A DNA stretch of 64,000 nt, taken from positions 13,607,755 through 13,671,754 of the forward strand of contig OV121091.1 in NCBI GenBank assembly GCA_921293015.1, in the 5' to 3' direction. A program made the translations under genes and the position numbers. Positions 1-13,593 of the stretch are shown piece by piece (within the stretch, counting starts at the first letter, position 1; each line of letters starts with the position of its first letter). The stretch comes from Phorcus lineatus. Lineage: Eukaryota > Mollusca > Gastropoda > Trochida > Trochidae. The notes below the pieces were generated by a model. The model was given only the letters and a program-made list of their open reading frames with translations. It was not told the DNA's origin and made no database searches.

Positions 1-64
1 TTAACACGTTCTGCTATTTTAAAACATTATCTAAATCCAATTTACATGTATCAATGTAATTAAG

Positions 65-495
65 TTAAAGAGCCAATCCGTGAGTTGTTGGAGTCAAATA
101 TGCCAAACTTAATAAATGGTGTCATTTGATTGCGAAGTATCGACTGTTACCAAAAAGAAACATTTTAAAGCTTATTTGTTTTTTGACAGTGACAATATGA
201 AGGTAGAAAGTCGCAATTGTGATCGAAAACCGGACAGTGGCGCGCGTCAAATAGTAAATTTGGAGACTTATTTAAAACAGCCAAGAGGGCAGTTAGGAGT
301 TGATAGTTTTTGTTAGGTTATATAACTAGTATCCATGTGTATTGGACGTGGTTCATGGAAAACCAGTAATTGTCATATATATGTCTTTTGGACATGAAAA
401 AATAATATGTTTTGATTTTATATAATCACGTATGAAATTTAGGTTCGTATCAAAGGTAAATATTAGGTTATCAAAATCACGGAGTGGCGCTTTAA
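65..495. mobile_element. TTAA-flanked MITE, copy 1
   Basis: Non-coding element with short inverted ends: the left end reads TTAAAGAGCCAATCCGTGAG and the right end reads ACGGAGTGGCGCTTTAA. Both ends carry TTAA, so TTAA may be the duplicated target, as in piggyBac-type insertions. Related copies lie at 40581-41049 and 52985-53391. This copy lacks about 50 bp that copy 2 carries after 'ggacgtg' (near 350). Open frames inside (116-316 and 432-650) are not shared as frames between copies and are not taken as genes. The superfamily is inferred from the target only. Confidence 0.7.
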
Positions 496-2846
496 TCGTG
501 TTTTCGAGCATCAGTTTTCGTCAATGTCAAGTAATGAGTGTTAGATATAAAAAGCAAATGCTTATTCGACTTTTCGAAACTTTTCGTATGTCGTTACCTT
601 TAAAGTACACTTTAATTAACCAATTTAATTGTCAACTGCAACGTTTTTAATCTCAATGATAACCTATCATCATGAGTTTTAATGAGGTCTTGCATATTAT
701 ACAGAAATGACATTTACGAATACCTATCAACATCATATTTAACGGGAATTTAGCTATTCAGGTGAGAAATAATAAAACAATTTATTGCCATTAAAGTATT
801 TAAAATACTCTAGCTCGCTTGATGAGAGACATAAATTATTCATTTACATTTGATATGTATTTGATGGTATTTTTAATATTTCCATGACTCATTCAACAAG
901 AAATAACTTATTATTTGAGTTGTCAAAGATTTAGAACGCAAGATAACCTTACATCAAATGAGTAATGACGATATCAACATAATGGTTAAACTTTGTGAAT
1001 GTTCATTACATGATTCCAATATTTGCATGGAGGTCCCGCTATGAGGGACCATTTAACTTAACTTAACTTAACTTTTTATAAATGATTATAAACTCACGGG
1101 CAAACGAAATGCTACCTTGTATTTAAATCAGGATTGCAGAATAAATACAAAAGTGAGATAAAAAAAATGTAGTCATCATTACCATTACATATACATACAA
1201 AAATATAGTTTAAGTAGAAGCATAATAGGTGTAAAGTAAACAATTTGAAGCAACAACTAATGCAAAACAAAGTAAAATGTCATGGAAGTCGACATTTTGC
1301 TGCTTTTACGAGATTTCAAAGAATATCTTTATCGTTCACATTTCAAACATCAAACTAATTGGGTTATATCAATTATCCATTATCATTATTGTATGATTTT
1401 TGCAACCATTATTCTAGCAAAATATTACTAAAATTCTCTAAAAACTTTGATAAAATTTGTACTTTTAAAACATGAAATGAGATATTAGTATATTTCCCTA
1501 GCATTAAATATTTTAACTGTATTTTTGTGTAATTAAATATATTGAATTAGTATAGCACACTTGATTTAAACAGATATATTATAGTCAATCGACATCATGT
1601 TTAAATACATAAAACCATCAGGCATAACAAAACCGTAGTTTAGCCTCGTCATATGTAGTCCATTTTGAATGTTTAATTAATGTTTATTGCTATTTTGAAA
1701 TGAAAATGATTTGTATTATAATGTCAATGTAATAATATAATAATAATAATAGTTCATTCGTTTTTTAGGCCATCGGCTCATGTACAAAGCATTTGAAACA
1801 CAGACATTATTACAAAGTGACAAATACTACGTCTTGCGAAGAGATAGGCAATGTTTAACATATTTTGCTACATTTAAAATGATTTCATACTCCTTACTGT
1901 TTTCAAGTGCATTGTAGGAATAAAAGGTAGGGTTATCAGAAAATCTGAGTGGTTTATATTTACTTCTCATTAAATCATAATAAGGAGTTCCTATCGTGAA
2001 TCAGTGTTTCCGATATGAATTTCTGTAACAATCAAAGCAATCCGTTACATGTATTATTCAGCAATGTGATACTGGCGACAGATACTAACAACATTGCACT
2101 CCAATAACACTGCTATAGATTGAAAGACAAGTGGAACGCGACGCAATGACAGTGATGCATTTTAAATGAGAATGGATGGCTACACTATATCATTAAGAGA
2201 CACATGGTTTAAATGTTACTTGTAGGATAGCATTATTTAGATGTACATTGCGTGACAAATCTTATTATAGTTACTTTCCACAATGTGAAGAATTTATTTT
2301 AGCTGAGTATTCATCAACATCAAAATAAAGCTTAACTATAACCACAGACACAGTTTTATCCAGTACACCACTATTTGGTATGTTCACTTGTAGTTCTTCG
2401 TCAATCATGTGAACTTCTTATACATTGTTTTGATATTTTTAAACGGGTTGGGCGATAGATCTGAATTGAATTCAAACCTTTTACTTAAATACTAAAATAA
2501 TGGAAACTATATTGTTTAATATTGTTCGTTTCATTAACGGAACAAGCCTTTGTCCTAATTTAGGAAAGTATAATTTATTTATGTAAATCATTATTTTCGA
2601 ATCACATGGCAAAAGTGTTTGTTTTACTATAGTCTTTTTGCAATCTTTGAATCAATGTAATGCAAACGTAAAGAATGATTTGAAACATGGAACCAAACCG
2701 AAATGCATGTAATCAACACACTTAAATATTGAGAGAACTATTATAAGGTATTGATCATGGGGAAATGAGATGTCTAAACAGTCAACATTAGAGAACTCAG
2801 TTGTCAAGCTTGAGAAACCAAGTAATCACGGAATCATTGACATTTT

Positions 2847-2847
<1 letters not shown>
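496..2847. other. AT-rich stretch without recognised genes
   Basis: No frame above background and no recognisable repeat, apart from a small hairpin with a TTAAC tail near 1032-1073. Confidence 0.6.
1032..1073. repeat. Hairpin followed by (TTAAC)n
   Basis: A perfect 6-bp stem, GGTCCC/GGGACC with a 7-nt loop, is followed at once by about four TTAAC units. A hairpin plus a short microsatellite tail is typical of 3' ends of some LINEs, so this may be a LINE tail relic. No coding remnant is visible upstream. Confidence 0.35.

Positions 2848-2945
<98 letters not shown>
2848..2945. repeat. (AAT)n microsatellite
   Basis: About 32 uninterrupted AAT units forming the tail of the adjacent SINE. On the minus strand this run translates as poly-leucine, an artefact. 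Confidence 0.95.
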
Positions 2946-3163
2946 GCATTCTTATGCCGCGCACATATCCATGACAAAGCATGCTAAAAGCGCCATCAGT
3001 ATTATTACCCTGTAGGGATAGTATGTTCGGTGCCGCCGATTAACAAGCGCTCCGCGCGACCGTATAGATCCGTACTTCTCCCTTGTTCAGGTACCCATTT
3101 ATACAGCTGGGTCAACTGAGTGCAAAGTGGATGAAGTGTCTTGCCCAGGCACACAACACAGGA
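2848..3163 (-). mobile_element. SINE with expanded (ATT)n tail, copy 1
   Basis: Reading on the minus strand, this is the body and tail of the same SINE seen at 13594-13893. Shared blocks include 'tggatgaagt', 'tacccattt', 'gattaacaagcgctcc', 'gaccgtata' and 'catgacaaagcatgct'. The tRNA-like head is missing here, and homology fades near 3163. The tail has expanded to nearly 100 bp of AAT/ATT. Central blocks of this kind resemble central-domain SINEs described in invertebrates; naming the domain would need a library search. Confidence 0.75.
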
Positions 3164-5186
3164 TTAGGTCCAAGGTTGTGCAACAAAGAGATATCCCAGG
3201 TTGTATGTTTATTCAAATCCTCTCTAGTGTGTTTCGTGAAAATTCCAGCGACTGATCAATGTATAATTGAATAAACCAGGAACAAATCAAATAACTTAGT
3301 GTGGGTTTGAACATCTTGATTGAATTGCAGTAAAAGCTTTATATTGAGGAATGTATAAATGTTTTGTAATCAGAGTTTTAGGCGTGTCACCATTCCAATT
3401 TATATTCATTATCCGCTCGGTAAATGTATCCAATTGTCAATTACAATTTATGTGTTGATTTCTTATTGATCAACAATTGATTCATACGAATTGACCTTAT
3501 AATTTGTCTGATTATTTCTGTAGCGAGACAAGCACATGAATAATAAATAAACTAAAGTATTTTTCTTTGACACACAAGAATAGTTTAGACATATGATTCC
3601 ATAAATAATCCTGCAAATTCATGTTTATGATTCGTAATTCATAATCATGCGTATCAATCAGGTAAACTACCCATGGTTTTGCGGAACAAATCTTCAATCA
3701 AATGTTTTATACATTTCACTGTTTTCACTATAATCAACTGAAAAATATATCTCATTAGTGAAATGAGTTACATGTTGTTACCCCTCTTCGGCTATATTTC
3801 AGGCATTAGAAATATGCTTCAGTGGTTGTTCTCATCTTTTCGATCAATCATTGTTGAATGTCATCATTTATGCTGTGAACATTTCACGAGGAGTGGCAGC
3901 GAATGCCGCAAGAGTGATTTCAATGTCTGGTGAGGAATATGAGGCAACGACTTCAAGCTGTCATTGAAACGCATGATGGAAGTTCGCAATACTGACCGTT
4001 TTTGTAGCTCAAGTCCCTGAATAATCCTTTAAACCAATCCCAATTATTTGATTTATGACTATACTTTAATTGTTGTCTTTTTGCAACAATTTGAACCCAA
4101 TGATTGAGAGCAAAAGTTTCATATACCATGGAATCCGACTGACCATTTACAGTCTAAATCATAGTCTATAAAATGCTTTTCAATTCCTCAATCAGTAAGT
4201 TTTATGTTATCATATTGTTATCCTCCCCAATAGCCGAAACTATCATACCCTATTAAAATCAAGGGGGTGCAACACTTTTTTGACTATGTATATAATGTAT
4301 AGAGAGAATTCAAGTAAATGTCCTTACATCTGCCCTTGCATGGTCATCTAATAAGTCAGATGGGTTAGATTGTCAATGATGCAATGAAACCCTTGTGAAA
4401 GTTATTTAGTGTTTAATCAAATGACAATTATAATATTAATTTTTTTTTAAATTATAAAAATATGTATTTCTCCTCCAGGTGGGAACATTGACAGTTTTAA
4501 AAAAGCAGTTAATTAAATAAGATAAACAAATAATGCTACGAAACAAGGACCTTACATGTTACACGATGTGTTTTCGTGTCATGTTCCATTTCAATTTACG
4601 AAATCTTCATTTCCCATTAAATGATGTGCAGAAAACATTTAGACTTGTGGTGAATTGTGACACTAATAAACAATTGTGCACTCACGAAACCCTGAAACTA
4701 TCAAGAACAAAATGGATAAGCAACTATCCACTTGACAGTGATGGATTTAAAAAAGAATGGATCGCTAATCGTTGTCATTTGGCGACCTTCTGTTGATATG
4801 TTACTCGTTGGAAGAATTACTCGGATGTTCTATTCTTGGCAAATTTCATGTTATTTTCTGTCAACCATATTAAGAAAAGCGTTACACTGGGGTTTTAATT
4901 TTTTTAATTAGGAAACAATCAAAATAGGCTGGCATTATTTTCACTATGTACATGGCTCATAAAACTTCTGTTTTCTGTTTTGTTTAACGTCAGGCATCAC
5001 ATAATGTATACACTGAGGTGAATCAACTCATTAACGTTTGGCAAACATAAACACGAATAAATTATGATAAATAAATCCTTTTTGAGTTGGGAAACGTTTT
5101 AAGTTATCATGGATAATGTCAAATATCACACGTATTGTTCCTCTAAAAGTTAATACACATATTCATTCAACTTCACATCAACATGC
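3164..5186. other. No recognised gene
   Basis: AT-rich sequence with only short frames (for example 4533-4796, 87 codons) that show no known motif. Nothing else is recognised. Confidence 0.55.
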
Positions 5187-5380
5187 ATCCTACTAAATCA
5201 GTCGGCTGGATTGGCTTGTTATTCGGGACTAAGTTCACCTGTTATTTTTTCAGCTAATGAAATGTCAATCTCGCTTTTTCTGTGTTGTGTCGCTGTTGCT
5301 TGATGCGAGTCGTCTCATTGGCTGGTTAGATAGATAGCGATACGAGACTCTTGGTTTGAAAGAGATCAGGGTAAATCTGC
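5187..5380. mobile_element. hAT-like MITE fragment (family B)
   Basis: The left end 'catcctactaaatcag' and the interior blocks 'gcgagtcgtctcattggctgg' (in part), 'gatacgagactcttgg' and 'gaaagagatcaggg' match the element at 11337-11648. The right inverted end is lost at about 5380, so this is a truncated copy. Confidence 0.6.
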
Positions 5381-7649
5381 AATAACTTTTAAGTTTATCG
5401 GTCAGGCATTATAAAAGGTTTATACAAAAATATACAAAAGCCGCCATGGCTGTTAATTGCCCAAGGGGAGCTTAACAATAACTTACTCACTCAAGAATAT
5501 TTTTTTTTAGATATGACTTTTAAGGTTAAAATCATTGTAATGAATGCTTATTTCTATCTTGTAAATGTTAATCAACCTACGTTCGCATGCTGCTATCAAT
5601 ACATAAATCACATCTATGATGTAAATAAAGTACGGCCAAGAGTTTAATGTAATGTTTACCCTACTCACGTATGATCAAGACACCATCATAGAGAATAGTA
5701 ACTTAATCATCCAAGGCAAGGAATGATGCACGATCAAACAGTGCAAAAAAACTAACTTTTTTCAGCCTTTAATCATTCTCTTGTAAAGTCAATTATGATT
5801 ATTCGGGAAATGATTTCTCCATTTGTGCTTTAGAATTTCAAGCAGCAGTCTAACCATCTGTCATTATGAAACGAAACGTTTGCTTTAAAGGGCCCTGTAC
5901 ATTGAGTAGGCATAACATCAAAGGTGAATTCAACCAGATTGCATGGGAATCAAAGATAGAATAACGCAATAAAATCTTGGAAAATCTATACTGTACTTGA
6001 TGACCTCTTTGTGCATCATACAATGCAAGTACTCTGAAGCAATGTGAACGAGATTTCCCGAGACTAAAACGGAGTTTAAATGCTGTATTTGTATGTGCAC
6101 AAACCTCTTTGAGTTTTTGTATGAAACTTAGCAAAGAATATTTACTGGAATCATAACTTGTGTTTACATGTTACGAAAAATTCTGTACGTATTGCACAGG
6201 GATCGTACAGCATTATCTGGGCATATTTCACTATTCCTTATTTTTTTAAAAATCTTAACATTTTGAGAAAGCCCCGGGACAAAACTACAATGATGAAAAA
6301 AGCATAATAAAAACAATCGTTTTATCAATGTCAAGAGATTGATACGTAGCAAAATGCAAATAGCAGTATCTTCTTAATTTGAAACTATGACCCTTGCATT
6401 TGAAGCTTGTAGAAACTCATTAAAAAAAGATATAGCAAACATATCAAATTTATCGAGTTTCACAACATTTGCCAATCTGCTGTATCATTTGTGACTTCAT
6501 AAAGGTGTTAGACTACTTTCATGGTAACGCAATAAAGCGAGAACTTTTTACTGTGATATTGTTGATATGAATATAAGTAGTTGAATGGTAAATGTTTATC
6601 TTAACCTCGGTTACTCTTATCAATGAATGTCTATTACACCACACAAGAGCAATGTTCATATAAAGGCAAAATTCGTCTACCATACTACCATTAATGAAAA
6701 ATAAAAATATGGGAAAATAATCTGTATCCTCCGCATTTATAGACAAAACTCAAATGAAGAAGTTAATAAACAGACACAAAAGTAATTAAACTGTTTTTAG
6801 TTCAACGACCTACTACTCTTTAATAAGGAGATAAGGTTTTTATTTACATGTGAATGTTTATGTTCTGACAATTCTGAATTAATTAATAAAACGGATACCA
6901 ATGCCATCTTAGTCATGTAAACGGGAATCCAAATTCAAAGCTTTTTTCACCCTCACAAGATCTGTAGGTTACATTTCTTAATTTAAAACTCTTTGGAATA
7001 GAAAAACTAATTGTTAATTTATTTTTTTTGGGTACTGATATGCTTTTTACCTACAATCTCCATCAACTCAATCAAAGGCATTCACATATTGATAAAGTTC
7101 AAATCGTTTTAAGTCGGCTGTTCAGTGCAGTTGTTTGGTCTTGTAATTGGACCGTGTTGTCGAGTGCGAAGTCAGCATGGGTTTATTTACATGGGTTTGT
7201 CCTGCATGGGTCACCATGGGTTTAATTACTGATCTTCCTACAAGATATTTCCTCATTTTGGAGTCCTGTTACTATATACAGAAGGTTGACTATACGACGG
7301 ACTATCTTTTTCTCACGACTGTGAATTAGCGTAGTCTAAACTTTCGACATCAAGAAATCAATTAAGTAACATTTGAGTTTTAAATTAACTTGCACTGAAT
7401 TGCTATTGAAAATTTGTCAAACACATTTGTTGATGCAAACGTTGAAATCCTTTCTGTATAGTTTCAAATTATCTCACTACATAGCATAAATGTTTTATAA
7501 AATATTTCAGTTCATTTTTACCTACTTGAAACATGAAATGATATAGCAGCTCGTCTGAACGTTATTGGTTACATTATGCTGAAGGACATTGTTGATACAG
7601 CTCACTCAATAATGATAGTGTCATGTGAAGATGAATTCACAAGAAATGA

Positions 7650-7954
7650 GGTGAGGTGAGGTGAGTAGGTGTTTCACGCCACTTTCAAGATTATTTCGCG
7701 GCTGCTAGTATTATTGCAGGGAGAAAGCCCGCAACACAATTGTGGCTATGAATTGCAGTGAAACCTGCAAGCATCGGCTGGAACTAGCGAACCATGGGTG
7801 GTACTGCGCTGAAATTCAGCGTAGCGTTGCACCCAAACCTTACTGCCTGTAGTGCAGTTCTCTACAGCAAAGTTGCCAAGCCCCGGGTGGGATTCGAAAC
7901 ACGCACCTCTTGATTCGAAGCCGAACGCGCTAACCACTGCGCTATCCCGACCCA
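7650..7954 (-). mobile_element. tRNA-Arg-derived SINE, copy 1
   Basis: Read on the minus strand, the head is a tRNA-like segment with a pol III A box (TAGCGCAGTGGTTAGCG) and a B box (related to GGTTCGAATCCC; here mutated). The body then runs to a tail with 'GGCGTGAAAC' and CTCACCTCACCTC. The 12-bp target-site duplication is 'cacaagaaatga' at 7638-7649 and 7955-7966. The duplicated segment near 22728 has the corresponding empty site, so the insertion followed the duplication. A minus-strand frame here is the usual chance frame of such heads. Confidence 0.9.
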
Positions 7955-7999
7955 CACAAGAAATGAAGGGTGTATATTAATGTAAAAGTAAAGATGCCA

Positions 8000-8990
8000 A
8001 TTCATACGCAATCATTGCTTAAGTTAATGTGTCGGTGACCACATTACCCCACCCCCTCTCTCATCACCAATTTAAATGATATTGACGGAAATGCAACTCA
8101 ATATATACCATTGAGGTCAAATGGAGCAGATTTAACATTGACTTTTCAGAGGTCAGAAAGAAAATTTCTCATAAAGAGGTCACCAAATTACAAATATCTA
8201 ATTGGATGCAATCAATTTTATTTGAGTAATTAGCTCTTTAAAAACCTTGAACATTTCTAGATAGCTAGTGCCTTATTATGAGCGACTTGAATATTGCACT
8301 CCTTTTCAGATTGTCAATGTAGGAGAGTATTTCCTCGCATCCAAATGATACAACATTCATAGTTAACATGGTTTCAATTTATTTTCAGATACTTTCACCA
8401 ATTTTTTGCAAGATGCCAATTACGATTGCAATTCGCAAGGAATGACGGAATTATTTCAACATGCTCTTTGAAGATGCAGGAAGAAAATGGCATTGCATCA
8501 GGACATTTACCGTTGCAGAATTACTCTTGGGACAATGATATAAACATTTAACAAATCTTATTCTTAGTAAAGTTTAAATCAAAACATATAACGGCAAATG
8601 TTTTTGTATCATTACTACAGTATATATGTTGATTGAATGAAATAGATTTTGAAATTGAATGAATTTTTTATCTTATTTGAGCTTTCTTCTTGTTTATTTT
8701 CAAGGCACAATTGCTCATCACTAAGCCTGAAAATTTTGAATCTATTCAAAAGAAAAGTTTTACTTGAAAATGAAATAAGGCTACCATATGATATCCATGA
8801 TTAGTAATTGTAATGTTTCATGTAAAATGTGCAATTCTGCCTTACAAAACACAGATTTTTGTTTTGAAGCCCTGAATCCTGATGAAGTTCCCAATGCATA
8901 ACATTATTATACTGGGGTATAACACCACAAGAAGAAGTCACATGTTAAAATGTTTTAAACGTCTGTTAAATATTTTGTGGAGATAATTAA
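8000..8990. other. No recognised gene
   Basis: AT-rich spacer between two sub-units of the duplicated region. Only short frames are present. Confidence 0.55.
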
Positions 8991-9000
8991 GACTTCAAAA

Positions 9001-9130
9001 TTAACGTCTAAAAGACGTGTAATAAACGTCTAAAAGACGTCTAATAAACGTCTGATAGACGTGTACCGTAGATGTCTAAACAACGTCTAGGCTATTTAGA
9101 CGTCTTCAACGTCTAGGGTAGACGTCTAAT
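9001..9130. repeat. Cluster of AGACGT/ACGTCT motifs
   Basis: About 13 occurrences of ACGTCT or AGACGT within 130 bp, three of them overlapping as the palindrome AGACGTCT. Spacing is irregular and the orientations face each other, so the strand can fold into several small hairpins. It could be a decayed tandem repeat or a protein-binding cluster. Nothing comparable is seen in the duplicated copy near 23.4 kb. Confidence 0.75.
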
Positions 9131-11336
9131 CAAATAGAAAATCATAAAATGCCTGAAGGATACTAAGTTTTTAGTTTAATTTAGACTGAATACTCATATC
9201 TGATCAAAACGACAGTAAAGAGGTGGACTTTGATTTCAATATTTGAATGAAGCATATAATTTTATGCAAGATCAAACAGGAAATAACGATAAAGACAAAC
9301 GACATGCTATCACACAGTCAGTGGTGGTCGTGGTACAACAATTATTTGGCAAGAAGCCTTTCGATCTAGATATACAAACCCCTTTATTATTAGGTTAGAT
9401 TGTGAAAACAAGGCTTAGAAAATTATGGAAGTAATATGAATTGATCGAACTTAACATCAAAGAAACCTCTAACCAGATTGCAGAGAAATAAATTCACCAT
9501 AAAAATTGCGAAAATCCATATAGTGTACTTGATGACCGCCATGTAGTTTTTCTGTAAAAGGACATTGAAGCAGACTGTAAAAGACTTTCCTGCAATATAG
9601 TTTTAGGTGGATAAATATCGGTATTTCATGAACATATATACATTGAAAAGAAGTAAATTCGAACTCAAGCTGCCAATTATAAATTTATATATTTAATTAC
9701 AAATTAAGACTCATACTCATATTAACATCATTTTTTTCAAAAAGTTGTAAATAAATTCATATAATTATTAATGCATCAGACATGTAGATGTCACGTAGTC
9801 CTGTATTGCTCAGTTGAGCGATATCATTAAAGTTGAATTTGATATCATTGAGGTTGATGTCGGGTTACCAGATTCATTGCTTAAAAAACTAAAAGTATTT
9901 GAAGGGTGATTATCTGTCTTACTCTGAGACACGAGTAGAGGAACGTTGGTTGTCACTTTGAGATACAGACTTAATTCGAATTGTGTTGCACACTCTGAAG
10001 GAGTTGAGAATAAGAGGAACGAAGTCTGTCATTACAACAGGATAATAATTTGGGTGGTGTTGTAAGCACGCCCTTTGTATATATGCTTTGAGATGGTAAG
10101 CATAATAGAAGTTTCCTCATAATCTTAGAATGTAAGGGTATCCAAATGCTTTTACTCTGGAAATATCATTATCCAGTGACTCGTGTTTTCTATCAAGCAG
10201 AATCCTGTAAGTTGTTTTTTATAAATGTATGTCCCAAGTTTGATTTTTCATATTCTAGTTCTTTTTACACCTTTTGAACTGCAAATAAAGTGAATCATCA
10301 ATAGTTTTGATGATGAATTAATCCAAGTTGATTTCATAAAATTTCTTGCCGATTTTTGGCTACTTAAATGACATGCAATGTGAAGTTTCCTTTTCATCGA
10401 GTGTAAATCATTTGGGAAGAATAGCTTCTCGAAAATATTAATATTTTAAATTCTACAGTTTAGATTATATTCTTAACATAATCGAAAGTATTTTGGATTA
10501 AATAAAACGAACATAAGTGCAATCTCTCAAAACAAGCTGCGCACGAGGCTTGAACATCCAATTGAAAATACAACTGTTTAAACAAAGATCTTAATATTTG
10601 CACAGCTTATTGATGACATACTGTTAATTTTCAGTATATTATCTTTCTTTTCAAAGTGTGTCACGTATTTTTCTGTTGATATTTAGTGAAAATTATTTGA
10701 TAATTCCAAAACGGGAAATGATCTAAAAACTATTTTCTTGATAACAACCGATAGTAAACAATCGCATAATGGTCACTCGGCCAGACAAGCGATCGTTACG
10801 TCTTCTAATTTACTCCTAATCATTATGAACACAATAATAACACTTTATCATCCTAAATGAAAATTGTCTCGAAATTATGAATGATTAAAGTATAATTATG
10901 AAAATCCAATGCATGCGACAATAACAATCTTCAAATACTCACGTGATCATGATTATCTTATATTTTTTTCATCATTTTTTCAATATCAAATATCTGTTTT
11001 AATAGAATGTCACCTCAACATTTTATAAACTCGAATCAAATAGTGTTAAATCGGAAAAGGAATCTTCTTCGGATATATGTCCTATTGAAAACGTTTTGAC
11101 TATGTGCTCTGATCAGCTGTGAAATTTACTTCCGGGTAGTGTTTTCGAAAATACCAACATGAAAAAATAAACAATCGCTTTTGAATACATGTTTTGAAAA
11201 TTTGACATATATTTGATGTAGATACCATTGCATTATCACTAATGTTGATTAATAATGAACACAATTTGACTCAATTTCTCTCGTGATTCACTTATGGCTT
11301 CGTTCCTGAAACAACACATGTCAGATTGGCAGTGAT

Positions 11337-11648
11337 CCAACCTGCTAAATCAGCGTATATGAATCCGTTCTCGCTCCTTCCTAATACCCTGATCTCTTTT
11401 GTGGCGAATGCTTCGTATGGCTGTATCGGCTTGATATTCTTGGTCCAGTTCCTCTGTTATTATTTTAACCAATGAAAAGGCGATGCAAGGAACGTGAAGC
11501 TATTATCTTGAGCTCAACGGATTTTCCATCCGGGTTGTGGAGTTGTTGGCAGTTCAGATAGCTAACAATACGAGGCTTTTGGTTTGAAAGAGATCAGGGT
11601 ATTAGGAAGGAGCGCGAGCGGATTCATATACGCTGATTTAGCAGGATG
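11337..11648. mobile_element. hAT-like MITE (family B), full copy
   Basis: The inverted ends are about 60 bp, beginning 'ccaacctgctaaatcagcg' and ending 'cgctgatttagcaggatg'. Both ends include the block around 'taccctgatctctt'. The 8-bp direct repeat 'gcagtgat' lies at 11329-11336 and 11649-11656. An 8-bp target duplication is the hAT pattern. The interior is non-coding. The corresponding place in the duplicated segment near 24.7 kb lacks it. Confidence 0.8.
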
Positions 11649-13593
11649 GCAGTGATTATGTCTCCGGAGTTTGTCAAGCAACTTTATAAAAATATTTTCA
11701 ATATGTAAAGGGTTAATACAGAATGTTATAATAAGCTATGACATCATGGTATTTGCTGACCACGTCAAATTCATGTGTAGAGTAGCATGTGACTAGCTAA
11801 ATATTCATAGATAACTTAAAAGTATCATTATATCCAAATTGAGAGATATATAAGAAATCAAGATTAAAATATAATTGATCATAAGCAAACCCAAGCTTTT
11901 TACTGAACAATCGATTATACAAAGAGAAATGATATTCAAATTAACATAAGACAACAAATAATACAGGGAAAGTTAATCAAATGTATGATTACCTTATAAT
12001 AAGGCACTTTTTCAAAGCCATTATGCAATTTGATAAAATCAATTGGCATACTTGCAAGATAAATAAGCCTCACATTCAAGTGCAGTTTTGTTTGCTTTTG
12101 TAATTGGGTCTTGTGTAGAGTTCAAAGTCAGAATTGCTCTGTATACAGATCTTCCAGTTCAAATTTCCTCCAATTAAGGGTTATTTCCTAGAGACAGAAG
12201 AACGCCTACATGCGATATTTGTTGACAAAGCCTTCAATTGACAGGGCACACTCTCTAGATTATTTTCGACAGATTGAGACATATTTCTGATATCACAATT
12301 ACCAAAGCACAAAGACAATAGCTCCTTGTCGGATAATAAATTGTAGACCCTGAGGTTCTGTTTTAAGACGTAACGTTGGTATTATAAATACAAGACAAAA
12401 CATTATATTGACCACCCGTGCCTCCCCATCAGCAATGTTAACAGACTGCTATCACATTATATATCCCAACTGAATCAAGCGATAAAGATTAACAAGCTAA
12501 AGAATAAACTTTTTAATGCAATTCATATTTCTGTTCAGATCGACTAGAAATCTGAGATAAACAACATAAAGGCGTAATTTTAGTTGAGCAATTAATGCAT
12601 AAAATAAAACGGAGAATATCATAACAACAACAAAACTTTAATCATGTTGGTTCAGATTTAGTGACGGTAATCTAAGAATTGTTCATCTCTGAGAAGCTTT
12701 TAAGCTTTAAATCAAACGTTTACAATATCGAAGTATCTGTGTTCTTAAGGGAACAGTATACTTTGATTAAGAATAACATGCAAGAAATTGCCTTTGGATA
12801 TTTTTTTCTTTATTGTACTCGTTTTATTGGGTTATCTTGACCATTCACTGCTTAAAATGATGACATATTATCCTTTAGGCTTTACCATATTTGAATATGT
12901 TTCATATTTGAAAAATTAAACCAAAATATATCAAAAGTTAACAATACCTTGAAAACCCCAAAAGCTGTAATTTCATACTGTCATATGTGTATGTGAAATA
13001 GTGTATGTCTCACACGCAAGTATTTATCACAAATCCTTGCAAGTATACCTACGAGAGGAGTCCCAAACGTTTCTGGCCTGAAGATGTGGGAAACGCAATC
13101 ATAATGTACATTCGTTAAGAGACTTCAGGTGGAGTGTGTTGGCACGGATATCACAAGTTGCATACACTGCACTTTCTTGTAATAGTCTGTAGATAAGGGG
13201 GTGGCATCCGTCGGTGTAAAAAATATTGATTATTTGAAAAGCAGTTCTACAGTTAATGCCATATACTGCATATAATACATTGCAGAAATGGCAGCTGTAC
13301 CTAGTCAGTGAGGTACAGGACTTTGGTTCAGAATTCTTCCCAATCATTGCTGTGCTCAATAAAAAGCAATAGGCATAGACTTACTCTATTTTCCGCCGAC
13401 TGAAAACAGAAAAATAAGATCGTCAACGCGGCAGATTTTAGGGTAATGAGAAACTTCATTTCAAATGGGTTGGAGATTTTAGAAAAAAACTTGACAAACG
13501 GTCAGAAGAGATTTTTTATTTTGTCTTGGAACCTTAGAGATTAAATCCTGCTTCTTAACAATGTCACAAATCAACTTCACTTTCTCCTATATA

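Larger units (their letters stand above)
5400..13035. repeat. Segmental duplication, copy 1
   Basis: Collinear with about 20526-27400 on the same strand. Anchors: 5580/20582 (atgatgtaaat and agagtttaatgtaatg), 5935/20960 (accagattg...tgtacttgatgacc), 7075/21735 (ttcacatattgataaag), 7560/22622 (cgttattggtta), 9165/23519 (gactgaatactcata), 9470/23835 (taaccag), 12105/25783 and 12290/25955 (tgagacatatttctgatatc). Divergence is substantial and insertions differ between the copies. No intact gene is seen inside. Confidence 0.8.

Noticed and set aside
2797-2982. Minus-strand frame with a long leucine run
   Set aside because: Produced by the (AAT)n microsatellite.
9001-9130. CRISPR-like or regular tandem array
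   Set aside because: Motif spacing is irregular and there are no unique spacers of constant length.
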